Made by a program: the position numbers and the translations under genes
Shown: positions 1 to 11,689 of the stretch, one piece after another
Layout: each line of letters begins with the position of its first letter
Numbering within the stretch: position 1 is the stretch's first letter
Notes under the pieces: generated by a model
Databases searched by the model: none
Seen by the model: only the letters and a program-made list of their open reading frames with translations
What the model was told of the DNA's origin: nothing
DNA from: Impatiens glandulifera
Lineage: Eukaryota > Streptophyta > Magnoliopsida > Ericales > Balsaminaceae
Reading direction: 5' to 3'
Assembly: GCF_907164915.1 (NCBI RefSeq)
Contig: NC_061862.1
Coordinates: 121,981,533-122,045,532, forward strand
DNA: 64,000 bases

Positions 1-920
1 TGTTTTGTATCATTCTTTCCTCCATCCATAACACATCTTCACCAAGGTCATCCTCCTCCCCAACATTAGAATAAATCTCAATAGTCTCATTACTAATCTC
101 ACTTGGCAATGTACATTTTTTATGACATATCTTCACATAGAGTTGTAAATTCCTCTTGAATCACTTCTTCTGTCTCCATTGTGTGTGCTTCACCTTCTCA
201 AACTCACATCTTGACTTAGCATAACATCTCCACCTTCTTCTAGCATAACTTTATACCCTTTGAAATTTTCTAAAAATCCAATAAATAAAATTTTATTTTC
301 CCTTCCAACTTCCCTTGCATTATCATGAGTTAAAATTCTTGCACCAATAACTCATTTCTAACCCAATTCTTGCAAGCATTTGAGACAATCCTCAGATTTA
401 TATTGAATAACCTCAGAGATAATAACTAAACATACTTGTGAGTTACTTTTTACAGAATAAACATTGTTTTTATTTACTCCTTCTATAAAAACTAAAGTAC
501 ATTGCTCACCAACAATGGTTCATATCCTTCCTTCCAAGCTTAACATTTAAATTAAAGTATGTTTCTTTAGTTTTAGGCAGTCTCTTTTAAAGTGTCATTT
601 CTCTTAACACTAGAAGCACTTCGCATTTTCTATAGTCTTAGAACTCTTACTACTTTTCTTTTTTCTCATGATGTTGTTTACCTCTTGCAAATATGTTATC
701 CCCGTTGTCTTGTTGTCTATAATATTCCCTATTGGTTTGTTCCTTGGATATCAAGTACCTCAAATTTCTTTCACCTCAAACTTGGTAGTCATTCATATCA
801 ACAAGAACTATAAATTGGAAATCTTTGGAAAACCTCTTTAGAACTTGTCAAAAATCCTCCAAAGATCCTCCAAGCTCTTCAGCATCCTCTCCTCTAGAAC
901 ATCCTCGCTTTTATACCACT
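1..920 (-). pseudogene. Ty1/copia internal region, decayed, minus strand
   Basis: Reading the minus strand from 920 downward gives gag-like sequence, a degraded zinc-knuckle patch near 570-640 (KRDCLKLKK-like), and then, after an apparent internal deletion, the integrase-C/RT hinge at about 240-350 (motif FKGYKV followed by a degraded 'SQDV' segment). Stops and frame changes are frequent, so no protein is expected. A primer-binding-site-like stretch (minus-strand AGTGGTATAAAAGC, similar to the initiator-Met tRNA complement TGGTATCAGAGC) sits directly beside the LTR at about 907-920. The element runs off the left edge of the window. The segment 1-250 is similar to 11905-12113, so two copies of one family are present. 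The family is seen from motifs; the lineage within copia is not resolved. Confidence 0.55.
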
Positions 921-1447
921 TGTTGGGATACCAGGAGATGAATTATCCCTTAATGCAACAACAACAAAAACCAAATAATTGAAGAAACCAAAGAAAACAA
1001 CTAAAAAATTCAAACACAAGATTTATAGTGGTTCGGCCAAAATAGACATACATTCACTTTCGAAACATAAGAGACTCTCACTCATAATTAAAACTCACAC
1101 ACAATTCACAAGAGAGCAATGTTCTCAAGGAAAAAGACTTGACTTTCTAAAGTGTTTAACTGCACCTTTAAATAAGCATAAATTATGTTAATATCAATAT
1201 CTTGTCCAAAACATTCATAAACTTTCAAAATATTCTTACTATATTTTCTTAAATATATTTCATAACAAAATATCTAATTTTCTTTTATGTTAATCATATT
1301 TTTTAATATCAATATTATACATCAAAGAATATAATTTTTTTTGTTGAATATATTTTTTTGTATCATAAACCTACTATAATTGTAATATTAAAAATTCATT
1401 TTCAACTGACACAACATTATAAAGAGTAACCAAATACTAAACCAACA
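921..1447 (-). repeat. Candidate 5' LTR of the minus-strand copia element
   Basis: The segment begins TGTTGG and ends CCAACA, a perfect 6-bp terminal inverted repeat of the TG...CA type, and abuts the PBS-like sequence at 907-920. Length is 527 bp. Only this one LTR lies in the window, so the outer boundary cannot be confirmed by comparison with a partner. No target duplication was tested because the other end is missing. Confidence 0.45.
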
Positions 1448-1735
1448 AAAAAAATCTCTTTACTCAGGTTTCAATCATTTTTTCTTTCTCACAAATAAAG
1501 CATGACTTTTATTACTATCTGTCTAATCCAAATTTTCTGTTTATTTCCAACTAATTTTTTTTGTTCTCATATATCTTTTCCAAACATAAAATGAAAAGAC
1601 TTTAGGTGAGAATTGATTTTCATTGATTTCAAAGATATCGCATTCGATCGGGATACAATTTAGAGATTACTTACAATTACAATAAATAGTTTCATAAAAT
1701 ATTTTTCATCAAATCGATATGCACTTTGAAACTAG
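1448..1735. other. AT-rich spacer, nothing recognised
   Basis: This short spacer lies between the copia LTR and the CACTA element. I see no ORF or known repeat in it. Its last three bases (1733-1735, TAG) are one copy of the CACTA target-site duplication. Confidence 0.5.
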
Positions 1736-1740
1736 AACTG

Positions 1741-2410
1741 GTGAAAAAGGGGTCAAAACCGAGAGTTTTTACTCTCGGTTTTGACCCTATAACTTTCGGT
1801 ATAGACACATTACCGAAGGTTTTGGTAACTCTCGCCATCCCTCGGTATTGACTCTTTCGTTAAAAACAATTGGGCATTTACCGAGAGATATCGTAGAGTT
1901 TTCGGTTTAGATACCCTAGAGTAAAACCGAGAGTTATATGAAAACTTTTGGTTTTCCTCTTTGTGGAAAAACCGAGAGTTTTCATATAAATCTCGGTTTT
2001 CTCCATTTGAAGAAAACCGAGAGATATTAGAAAACTCTCGGTTTTCTTCAAAGAGAAAAGCCGAAAGTTTTCATATAACTCTTGGTTTTCTCCAAAGGGA
2101 GAAAACCGAGAGTTATTAGAAAACTTTCGGTTTTTCCACAAAGAGGAAAACCGAAGGTTTTCATATAACTCTCGGTTTTCTCCATTTGAAGAAAACCGAA
2201 AGTTTTTCAATAACTCTCGGTTTTTTTCAAAGGGAGAAAACCGAGAGTTATATGAAAACTTTCGGCTTTTCTCTTTGTGGAAAAACCAAAAGTTTTCATA
2301 TAACTCTCGTTTTCTCCCTTTAAAGAAAACCAAGAGTTTTCTAATATCTATTGGTTTTTCCATTTGAAGAAAAACCGAGAGATTTCAATATTACTTTCAG
2401 TTTTTTCCCG
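1741..2410. repeat. CACTA left subterminal repeat array, inverted short units
   Basis: Roughly twenty short motifs of the form ACCGAGAGTT or its complement AACTCTCGGT (with variants such as CTTTCGG) alternate in orientation every 25-35 bp, separated by ATATGAAAA or TCTCCATTTGAAG-like spacers. Such arrays are the usual binding sites for the TnpA-type protein in CACTA elements. The alternating orientation makes the transcript strongly self-complementary. A 161-codon open frame across it on the minus strand is a by-product of the repeat and is not called as a gene. Confidence 0.8.
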
Positions 2411-2643
2411 TAAATTTTTAAAAATGTGCGAATTATTTTGCTCGCAACCAAAACCTAGCAACCAAAACCTGTTCAGCCAAACCAATATATCAATAATAAA
2501 AGAAATGCCACATACATTAAACGATCACATTAAATGATCATTATCATTACAAAATTCTCAACCAAACTAATAATCCGAACAATCTATTATAAATTCAAAT
2601 TCACACAACTACTAATGAAAACATGTTTTGAATCGAAACAACC

Positions 2644-4373
2644 TTAGCTTGTGGGGGGAGGAGGTGGTTGTTGCCTCATATACAATTCGATTCTCTCCAT
2701 TCTTGCGTTCATCTCTAACTTCTCTCTCTCCATTCTTGTCACAATTTCTTCCTTTTCCGCTTGCATTTCTTCCATTTTGCGCCTTCTTTCTTCATCCCTC
2801 TTCTCCAGTTCCTCCAGTTTGAGCTTCATTATTTGATTCTCTTCTAATAATCGCTCATTGTGAACTGTTTCCACTTCGAAGATCCTCACAAAAGTGTGTG
2901 GGCCGGACGCCTGATCCCATTCCGAACACTACCCGTGTTTTTGTTGTCCGAACACCTTCTCTGTCAATTCAAAATCCGATATTCTCGGTTCGTTACTAAT
3001 GACCTCCTTCATCTCAACCTGCACAAATGAAATAAAGTATCATTTCTATAATAAAAAACTAGGCATATTCAATTCACTTACAATTTTCTCTTGCACGTGT
3101 TCGTCCGGGACGGGTGTTGGGTTTTCTTTTGTCGGTTTTGGGGTACGGGTCCTCTTGAATACTTCAATGACAGACGGTGCCCGTCCCATTTCAATCGCCT
3201 GTTGAAATAAATGATTTATATAATTCATTACAATGTTTAGATTAAGTTATTACAAATAATGTACTTACCAACTCTTCTTCAATTTGTGCAAACGGCCTAC
3301 TTCCCGTTCGATGTGGGAATTTCAGCTTCTTCCTGTTAATAATATTTGTACGACTTTTTTCTGTATTTGAAATAAAAATGAAGTTAGATTAATTAATATC
3401 AACTTTTATTTTAATTATGAAACCGTACCTTAAATGTTTCTGTGAAGAAATGGTTGCGGCACACAAACTCCCAATCATCTTGATCGTAGTCTGGTGGAGG
3501 ATTAGCCAGTACCGTCGTCTCGTCTCCTTTGTGGACGCGGATATATGTCTTGTTCAAATCTGACCGCCATCTATCCCATATCTGATTGGCGTGTCCCAAT
3601 CCGGTCTTTCGAAAAGACTCAATATCACCATTAGTAGCTTCGAACGGATCCTGAAAAAAATAACATCCAAATGTTAAAAATAATTATTTAATGACGTAAT
3701 GTATAATCAAGTAATAAGTATTACCTTGACAACAGTCCACAGTGAATCCAATTGATCTGCACTTAAAGCCTTCCACTTTAGAAGACGGTGTGAGACAGCT
3801 GCGGGGTCCCGGATAATCGACCCCACATGTCTAGACCACCGTGTTCTTCCCATGTTTGTACCGCCTGGCCTCCCATCCTTCTCTCTAAACGTAAGAGGAA
3901 TCCTTGTCCCCGCTACCCTCTTAGACATCGCAATATTCTTGTTCTTCCCCCGTCTCTTGCGGGCAGAAGATTCTTCAAAATTATCAAAATCATTAAGATA
4001 TGTCAATCAATTAAAACACTAACTAATTTGTAAACGAGTTACCTGTCGATGATGGGTCGGGAGTGGAACCGTGCTCCTCCTCGTCATCCTCCTCCTCGAT
4101 AGGCTCCTCGAGACCCTCGTCTTTAGTCTCATCGGCATCCACCATATCAGCAAACGTGCTCTCTATAAACTCTTGGAGCTCACTAGCCTCAACATCCTCG
4201 TCTGTTGGGGGAGCAGTAGCTATCGGGACCACAACAATAGGTGGTTGGTCTCTCGAAGACGATCCTCGAAGCTTTAATGTCTCGGATTGGGCAAGTAGGT
4301 TTTGGTAGCTTTTATCCAATTTCTTGGGTGTTTTCCTCATACTCTTCCAAGTTGTTTTAGGACCTTCAGACAT
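2644..4373 (-). pseudogene. CACTA second gene, Ptta/En/Spm (Transposase_24)-like
   Basis: A multi-exon minus-strand gene starts at ATG 4373. Exon 1 (to about 4040) encodes a basic start (KTPKKLDKSYQNLLAQ) and an acidic tail. Exon 2 (about 4000-3725) includes GRTRWSRHVGSIIRDPAAV. The next exons (about 3655-3430 and 3350-3185) include GLGHANQIWDRW and DQDDWEFVCRNHF, the typical Transposase_24 pattern. The last exon ends at 2644 with a long coiled coil rich in E, K, R and M (about residues EELEKRDEERRRKMEEM) and a proline-rich end. Around 2920 the frame appears broken by a stop or frameshift in the VFGQQKHG region. In this family the product is thought to bind subterminal repeats and assist TNP2; that role is knowledge of the family, not seen here. 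Confidence 0.7.
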
Positions 4374-4521
4374 TCTTAATGCACACCATTAATAAAAATG
4401 AGTGAATAATTGAAATAAAGTAGTAATAAGAATGAATATAAAGTAAAAATCATAAATCTACCTAATTAATTAATCTGAACTATATGTTTGTAAACCGCGG
4501 TTTTATTTTTGTCACAATCTT

Positions 4522-6661
4522 TCAACCGGGTCGGACTAACATATCAGGGGCGTAGAATACTTGTTTCGCTTGACTCGCCAATATATACGGGTCTTGACTT
4601 TGGGTTTTCAAAATTCGGTTTACATTTACACTTACGAAGCCATATTTATCCACTTTCACTCCTAGTTCCCCCGAGTGTGTATCAAACCACTTACACTTGA
4701 ATAAAACAACTCGTTTTTGAGAAAAGTATTGTACTTCAATTATATCCGTTAAAACTCCGTAGTATGACATAGTTTCAAACCCGTTGTACCCCTCAACAAC
4801 CACCCCACTATTTTGAGTGGTCAAACCTTCGTCGTGTTTTTCTGTACAGAATTTGTATCCGTTTATTTTACACCAAACATACATAGACGAGTACATACTT
4901 GGACCTTCTCCTAAGATCTTGAGGTCTCTTGATATGTCGTTAAATTCTGCTAAATGGGTAACCTATATATGTATCCGAAATGAAGGTGTTAAAATGAATA
5001 AAAAGAGTTAGGATATATGGTTTATAATTTACTCACTCGATGCTTGAAATAGGCGGCAAACGTTTCTCCACTGGACTCGTTGTTATAATCTCTGCAAATA
5101 GATCAAATATTAAATAGCACACTCTTTAATGCTAATTAGTAACAGCAACATCGAATCTTACATGTAAAAAGGTTCTGCTTCGGGACAATTTTTCAAAATG
5201 TAAGAATGAGATGTCACTCGATCGATATAATCCAAGTTGTATACTTTTCCGTTAGATAGGTCTTCCAACGATGCAAATATTGAAATACCCGAGATTTCAG
5301 GTTGTGCATTTTCTTGCTCTTGTTCCTCCATATACCTGGCACATAAACTAATACTCTCATTAACAAGATAGCTCTCGCTTATAGAGGCTTCGGGGTGGTT
5401 ATTATTCCGCAAATATCTTTTCATTGTACCCATGTAATGTTCAAACGGATACATCCATCGATACTGAACATGTCCTCCAAGCAAAGCCTCAAATGACAAG
5501 TGAACCGGGAGATGCATCATGATGTCGAAGATTGACGACGGAAAAATCATTTCAAATTTGCAAAGTGTCAATGTAATATCCATGTACAATTGTTCGAGGT
5601 CCTCTTGAATCAACTCTTTGAAGCACAACAACCGAAAGAAACGAGACAAATTTACTAACGCATCATACATATTATCTGAAATTAATCCACGAGTTGCTAA
5701 AGGAATAAGATATTCCAATAAAATGTGACAATCATGACTCTTTAATCCCGAAATCTTTTTCTCTTCCAAATTTACACAACCGCCGATATTTGAGCAAAAA
5801 CCATCAGGAAACTTGAGATCTTTCAAGAAGTTACAAAGATGTTTTTTTATTTTCGGATGTCAAAGTGAAAGGCGCTTCTGGATAATGAACAACTCCTTCA
5901 TCATTTATAGGATGTAACCATGATTTTATGCCTAAGAGTTCTAAGTCTTTACGGGCTTTAGGACCATCCTTAGTCTTCTCTTTCACATTCATTATTATTC
6001 CCAACACGGTATCAAAAATATTTTTCTCAATATGCATCACATCCAAATTATGTCTCAATAATAGTGATTTCCAATAAGGCAGACGGAAGAAAATGCTAAG
6101 TTTGTTCCATTTGTCTCCCCGCGTTTCATGATATATCTTGGTTCTCTTGCTCAGATCCGTACTAAGAATTATGTCTTCTAGGTCTCGTACTTGCTCGTAA
6201 CTTTCTTGCCCCGTTAACAATCTAGGGGGATCTCTATAATCAGTTCGACCATCAAACGACTCTTTATCCCTTCTGTATTTGTGCTTCGGTGGAAGAAAGC
6301 GTCTATGACCCAAGTAACATTGTTTGGAACCATGAACCAATCGAAAAGATACTGTGTCATTGTTACAACAAGGACAAGCGAATTTACCTTTCGTACTCCA
6401 GCCTGATAAATTCGCGTAGGTGGGAAAGTCGTTAATGGTCCACAACAACGCCGCTCACATGTTAAAGTATTGCGAGGTGTGTGCATCAAACGTTTTCAGC
6501 TTGTGCTAGCAAATTCCAACGTGCGCAATTTGCTCCATTTCTAGCGTCATCTGTCTCACCTCTTCCTCACGTCCCGCAATTTCTGCTTGTGCTAGCAAAT
6601 TTTGGTAACACGGAGGCAGTTTCTCCGGTGTACGCCGAAGACTATTCCATGAATCACCCAT
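4522..6661 (-). pseudogene. CACTA TNP2-type transposase, truncated and frameshifted
   Basis: The TNP2 core is clear at 6448-5831 (LLWTINDFPTYANLSGWSTKG, then HNLDVMHIEKNIFDTV). It continues in a shifted frame at 5826-5158 with DGFCSNIGG, ISGLKSHDCHILL and a DUF4218-like part (MMHLPVHLSFEALLGGHVQ, then YPFEHYMGTMKRYLR). A spliced DUF4216-like part follows at about 5105-4522 (NSGVVVEGYN, YYGVLTDIIEVQY, ASQAKQVFYAPD). The frame is lost in a run of seven A residues near 5848. Upstream of LLWTIND the normal N-terminal domains are absent. Instead an ATG at 6661 opens a short stretch resembling the first exon of the neighbouring second gene (NSLRRTPEKL, YQNLLAQAE), with a stop before the TNP2 core. 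The product would have been the cut-and-paste transposase; this copy looks dead. Confidence 0.82.
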
Positions 6662-7039
6662 CCTAAATGCATTTCAGATATATGTATATATATATTAATC
6701 AAACAAAATAACCGTAACCTAAATCTAATATTATATATAACTTCAATCAAACAAAATAACAAAACTAACATATATTTAACAAACTAACCTAAATCTAATC
6801 TAAACAATAACGTATAGACAAATCTAAATCAATGAAACAAAAAAATAATTTAAACTAGCCTAAATCTAGATAATATATATAAACTTAAGAAATCTAAATC
6901 TAATAATAAACAACAAAAAAACCAAATGAAACAAACCTGAACGTGAGAAGAGAAGAAGCGGCGTGGAGGAGGCGGATGCGGCGCGGGAGAGAGAGAAATG
7001 AGAGAGTGGAATGAAAAAGAGAAGGGTTAGGGTTTGTAT

Positions 7040-7440
7040 TTATAGAGGTAGATGCCGAAGGTTTTCATATAACTTTCGGTTTTATAGAGCCAAAACCGAA
7101 GGTTTTTGGAAAACCTTCGGAAAAGAGAATTTCAAAAAAGGCAAAACCGAAGGTTCTTTGAATAACCTTCGCAATTAAAAATCCCCGGGATTTCAAAACC
7201 GAAGGTTTTTGTAAAAACTTTCGCAATTAACCCACATCCAACACTTAGAATTTTTTTTGGTTTTTTGGGAAGGTAAAAACCGAAAGTTCTACAAAGAACT
7301 TTCGGTAATAATTAGTAAAACCGATGGTTTTACACCCCTCTCGGAATCTATTTTTAATACCGAAGGATTCGTTCCTCTCGGGAGTATTTAGGAGAGTTTT
7401 ATAAAACCTTCGGAAAGAACCGTCGGTAAAGGTCGATTTT
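7040..7440. repeat. CACTA right subterminal repeats
   Basis: Units such as AAAACCGAAGGTTT and its complement recur about every 30-40 bp in both orientations up to the right terminus at 7449, mirroring the left array. The motif here is mostly CCGAAGGTT rather than CCGAGAGTT. Confidence 0.75.
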
Positions 7441-7449
7441 TTACTAGTG

Positions 7450-8544
7450 TAGCCTATGACATGCGTTTATCCTATGTAAGAAATATTGAAAAGTCATGTG
7501 ATTTCGAAACTAAAGAAGTTATGTGACCTTAATTCATTTTCCTTATTTGTTTTTATTGTTTGCTTATTTTAATTATAAATAAAATAAGATGGTGTAATTA
7601 TATCAGATTAGAGATCTATCAAATCTTTTTCTGCACTATTATTCAATTTCATCTTTTTGTAACCTTTAAAATGCAATTTTGGTAACAATGCACAAGGACA
7701 ACTCCTACAACAATTAAATAAGCTTGATCATGGAGGACAACAATAACAATATTTTTTGGCCATCACTCTAAAGGCATCACAACTATATATTATATAAAAA
7801 ATAGAGATTGTCCCTATTGTCTAGGTATATCATGATTTGCCCGGACACCTAATAGCAAAAGAAACTCCTCTACAGTTTGTCATCACTTCTATTGAAGCAA
7901 ATAGGACAATGAAAACATTCTAGAACACATAATTCAAATATTAGGAAAGACAAGATTCAAAACTTTTAGGTGGGTTAATTTCTACTTTTACCAAAAATTT
8001 ATTTTCACAAGTGGTATCAAATGCTTGCTTTACAACCAGAACCCTATGGCTAGTTCTACAAGCAATGTTTCACTTGTCAATCTATAACAAGATTAATGTA
8101 ATTAAAACTTCAAATTCTGTATCATTAAAAAAAAACTCCCTTGTACAATAATATTTACAAAAAGATGAAAGCTACACCCTCTACTCTTTAGTAATTGTAA
8201 GTCACAAGGCACTTGATTTGATATGATTTTATACATTTAGGGAGGCCTTAAACCAAAGTTTTAAAGATTAGTTCTACTCATCTCTATTTGATTGCAACTT
8301 GTTCCACGGATTTGTTAAATTATTTAGAGTAGATAATTAGTTTCATATCAGAAGTAGATCGTAGTATATACATATTCTTGCACAAGTAGATTGTACAAGT
8401 CTTAGGCCTGCCATATTCTTCAATTTCAACTGCTTCTAATCTTTTTCATTCAATCTAGAGGATCAAGAACTATATATATTTTCATTTAATTATATCTATT
8501 TTGATTTAATTCACATAAATATTTGGTACCCATAAGAGTAGACT
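7450..8544. other. Intergenic, AT-rich, no gene recognised
   Basis: This stretch begins with the TAG duplication of the CACTA element. It contains no long ORF and no recognised transposon motif on either strand. It lies 3' of the FUL-like gene. Confidence 0.4.
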
Positions 8545-8920
8545 CCCATAAGAGTAGACTCGATATTTTTCAGACGGCATAAACATAGTCTGAAAGAAAA
8601 GTAAAAATATTTAGGACATATAGTCAAAATTCATAAGAACTCATTATCACAGTTCAAGTGCTATGAGTCATTATATAAGAGATCAAATGTCACGATTTAG
8701 ATTTCCACTTTAAATGTCTTAAATTGAAATGGACTCGATATTAATTTTGAGACGATATAAACATAGTTTGAAAGAAAAGTAAAAACAATTAGGACATATA
8801 GTCAAAATTCATGAGAACTCATCATCACAACTCAAGTGTTATGAGTCGGTACATAAGAGATCAAATATCATGATTTTGATTTACACTTGAAATATCTTAA
8901 ATTGGAATGAAAGTCATGAT
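8545..8920. repeat. Tandem duplication, two units of about 185-190 bp
   Basis: Unit 1 (about 8552-8735) and unit 2 (about 8736-8920) share the order GACTCGATATT, ATAAACATAGT, GAAAGAAAAGTAAAAA, TTAGGACATATAGTCAAAA, GAACTCAT, ATGAGTC, AAGAGATCAAAT with scattered substitutions. No coding content is seen. It lies about 350 bp 3' of the FUL-like stop codon. Confidence 0.75.
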
Positions 8921-9271
8921 TCTAAAGGGTCATGTTAGCTTCTCCATCAAAAATAAATAAATTTCAATCAACGAACTTTGACCCAAAACAGAAAGAATGC
9001 AATATTATAACACAACTGACATGTTCTTGAGCCTAGCTTACTAGTAATTACTTCATTCAAGCTGTAAGAGAAATTCAGTTAACACAAAATTTAATAACAT
9101 AGTATAGGCAAAGGTGCCAAGTTTCCCACCAGCAAAGTATATATTCCTATTTACAATACTGTAAAATTATGTAAAGAAACAAAACATGGAAAAACTTTAT
9201 ATTCTTATTTACTATACTGTAAAACATGATTATAGAAATCAACAAAGTATGTAGAAACTTTGGACATAGTT

Positions 9272-10350
9272 TTAACCATTGACATGGCGAATCATCCATG
9301 GAGGCATCACTGTATTAACAATGGAAGCCCTTTCTTCCATTTGTCCATTGACGTTTTCTGTTGTTTTCTGCTTGTAATTGCCACTACTGCGTCCCAAATA
9401 CAAATATAAATGAATTTTCATGTCTCAATATTTATTCCAATATGGAAGTGAAAGAGAGAGATTAACCCAATATTTATGGAGTGTAGCTGTTGTGATGGTG
9501 CGAATGGTGATGAGTCAAGCTCATAATTTGATTGTTCCAATTCTGCAGCAGCTTCCTTATGCTTCTCCCTTTCTTTTATCTGCTATTATGAATCAATTAC
9601 TATTATCTCTAAGGAACAAATTCCTTAAACTTATTCAATTGTTTTTATGTTTCCAGCTTCACCTTTTTAAATAAGGTGTTATTCCGCACCTGCAATGCTT
9701 TATCCTGCTCACAACATCACTTAAATATTGATTTGGAATAAATTGATCAAATTTTAAACTCTTTGAATTAAATGAAATAGTGTACAAGGTCTAAAGAAAC
9801 AGGGTAATAGATAGATAGATATTATATGTCTTAACCTTTTTCTGAAGCTCGGAGATAGATTCAAGCATTAGTTGATTCTGTATGAAAAAAATACAAGACT
9901 AGGATAAGGCATTTACATATGTTTATAGGTGTTAATAATAATTTTATCGTTAACCTTTTGAGATCGAATGTGCTTAAGAGATACATCCAATTGGTTTTCC
10001 AAGTTCTGAAGCTCTTTTAGATTCAATGTGTCCAAATCTTCTCCCATATAGTTCCTACATTTATAGAGTGAAACACATTTGTTGGCTTCTTTTTGATCAA
10101 TGAGTATTTATGTAAGTATGCATATATACCTTTGGTTTCTCTGAACAACATCTAGCCTTGCCTTGAGCTTTGCATAATCAAGAGTCCAGCTTCCCTATTG
10201 AAAATAGATTGATTAATATAGAAAATCCTTCATGTTAATGCAACATGTATAATCAAATGGATCTCATAATATACCAATGATTCATTTGTTGCATTATGCT
10301 GCCTTTCTGCATAAGAACATCTCTCATATCTTTCAAGTATGCTCTCCATA
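9272..10350 (-). CDS. FUL: FRUITFULL-like MADS-box gene, exons 2-8
   Basis: Exons read on the minus strand: 10350-10275 (76 nt), 10194-10130 (65), 10054-9955 (100), 9877-9836 (42), 9704-9663 (42), 9579-9467 (113) and 9386-9272 (115, stop TAA 9274-9272). Every intron starts GT and ends AG and all phases join. With exon 1 (32632-32448) they give 738 nt, 245 aa. Exon sizes match the AP1/FUL pattern as I recall it. Visible landmarks: I-domain [18 protein letters not shown]-box [20 protein letters not shown] and ENQ-type helix [12 protein letters not shown], then [14 protein letters not shown], and a C-terminal [11 protein letters not shown]. This is the FUL (paleoAP1) motif; the euAP1 farnesylation end is absent, so FUL/AGL8 is preferred over AP1. 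In the family this is a nuclear transcription factor acting in meristem identity and fruit development. No lesion is seen. Confidence 0.9.
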
Positions 10351-10929
10351 CTGCAATAAATAAAAACACTCAAATATTTATCAATCAATCACTAAGGCTT
10401 CAGAAAAACCAAAAGCATTTTATACTGGTTATTGTATTTCTATTCTAAATAATTGAGATAACAGAACAACTCATTAAGAAAAGCCATGTCCTTACATACA
10501 GCATCTAAAGCCATGCAAAAACATTGTATCCAGTTTTTCAGTCATTCAAAAAGGCAATCCAGTACAATATATCTAAAACATATTCCACTTTAGATGTTGT
10601 TCGGATAATTGAAACTATCAGTACCACAATTACAGAGATGAATTAGAAAGCTAAAGAAAAGAATATGAAAAACATGAAGAAGAGTTCAAGACCATAATTT
10701 AAAATTTTGAAAATTTTATATTTCCATAATTGATTCAATTTAATGCTTTGGTTTAATATTATAGATTACTTCCTAAAAAGAATTATTATTTGAGATTATT
10801 TACTTAGTTTTATTTTGCAACATTGAATGGTTCAGATGGCTATTTGATAATAGTTTTATATGATATATTTTGAGAGACAGGATTTGAAACTTATTATGGA
10901 AACATTACTGTATTCAGTGTGTTTTTCCG

Positions 10930-11187
10930 GAATCAATCGTTAGATGTTGGGAAGTGTGGATAGAAACGGTGAGCTCGGTTGGTCTGATCCGTTGGGCCCC
11001 TATCCTGTTTATCTTTTGGTGGATCATTTGGTTTGAAAGAATCTGTAAAACGTTCAGCGATCATTATCGACTGATACATTTAATACATAATTTTATTATT
11101 ATGACCATCGAAGATGTTTCATTGGGTAGATCGGTTAAAGCGGTGATGGAACTTATTGATCTTCTCGAGTACCTCTATGCTCGTTAA
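10930..11187 (+). pseudogene. LINE (non-LTR retrotransposon) 3' ORF scrap
   Basis: The open frame at 10954-11187 encodes WWIIWFERICKTFSDH, the tryptophan-rich 'W-IIWKERN' signature found just after the zinc-binding region (zf-RVT) of plant LINE reverse transcriptases, and ends with VMELIDLLEYL. No RT core lies upstream, so this is an isolated 3' fragment. It sits inside intron 1 of the FUL-like gene, antisense to it. Confidence 0.5.
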
Positions 11188-11689
11188 AGTTGTTTCTTTT
11201 TGTTTACTTCTTCTTTGTTTTTTTTTTATCGTTGAGCTTAAACACTCTCATTTATATTATTTTGCATTAATTATATATATATATATATATATATTTATTT
11301 ATTGAGAGACAACCCTTAATTGATTCGTTGTGGTGCGGCAAGAGAATTGATTGCAAAAACAATTGTTGTAGGCTACAGAGAAGAGAGAAGACAAAAGGTG
11401 TTAGATTCTCTTTAAAAAAAAAGTGTCATTGGTTAGCAGCGACGATTTTCTCATTCAAAGTTTCAATTATCTCCTTAATAAGATGATAAATGAATCATCT
11501 CATTCATCTTAACTATGATCTACAATGCATTGACAATAAAGATAGAACAAAAGAAGTACACAAAACACCATCTTTGAATTTAATTGACCGAGCCTCTCAT
11601 CTAGTCCATTTAATGACTAGAAATTTCACTCAAGTTATTATTTATCTTCTCACATTGGAAGATAATGCAATGATTCTTTCTTGATTTTT

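Larger units (their letters stand above)
1736..7449 (-). mobile_element. CACTA (En/Spm) DNA transposon, defective
   Basis: The right end reads, on the minus strand, CACTAGTAAAAAATCG. The left end is a diverged match (ACTGGTGAAAAAGG, first C mutated to A). Both continue into an ACCGA-type motif. The element is flanked by a 3-bp duplication, TAG at 1733-1735 and TAG at 7450-7452, as expected for CACTA elements. Inside, on the minus strand, are a TNP2-type transposase with DUF4218/DUF4216-like parts and a second gene of the Ptta/En/Spm (Transposase_24) type. Subterminal inverted repeats lie at both ends. The transposase lacks its N-terminal part and is frameshifted, so the copy is probably non-autonomous. 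The left-end substitution in the CACTA terminus would also be expected to hinder excision. Confidence 0.88.

Noticed and set aside
1878..2363. 161-codon minus-strand open frame
   Set aside because: It lies wholly in the CACTA subterminal repeat array; its repeated ENRELYENFRF-like peptide is the repeat unit translated.
4063..4308. Plus-strand open frame rich in serine
   Set aside because: It is antisense to the acidic exon of the CACTA second gene; its serine runs are the complement of GAG/GAT codons.
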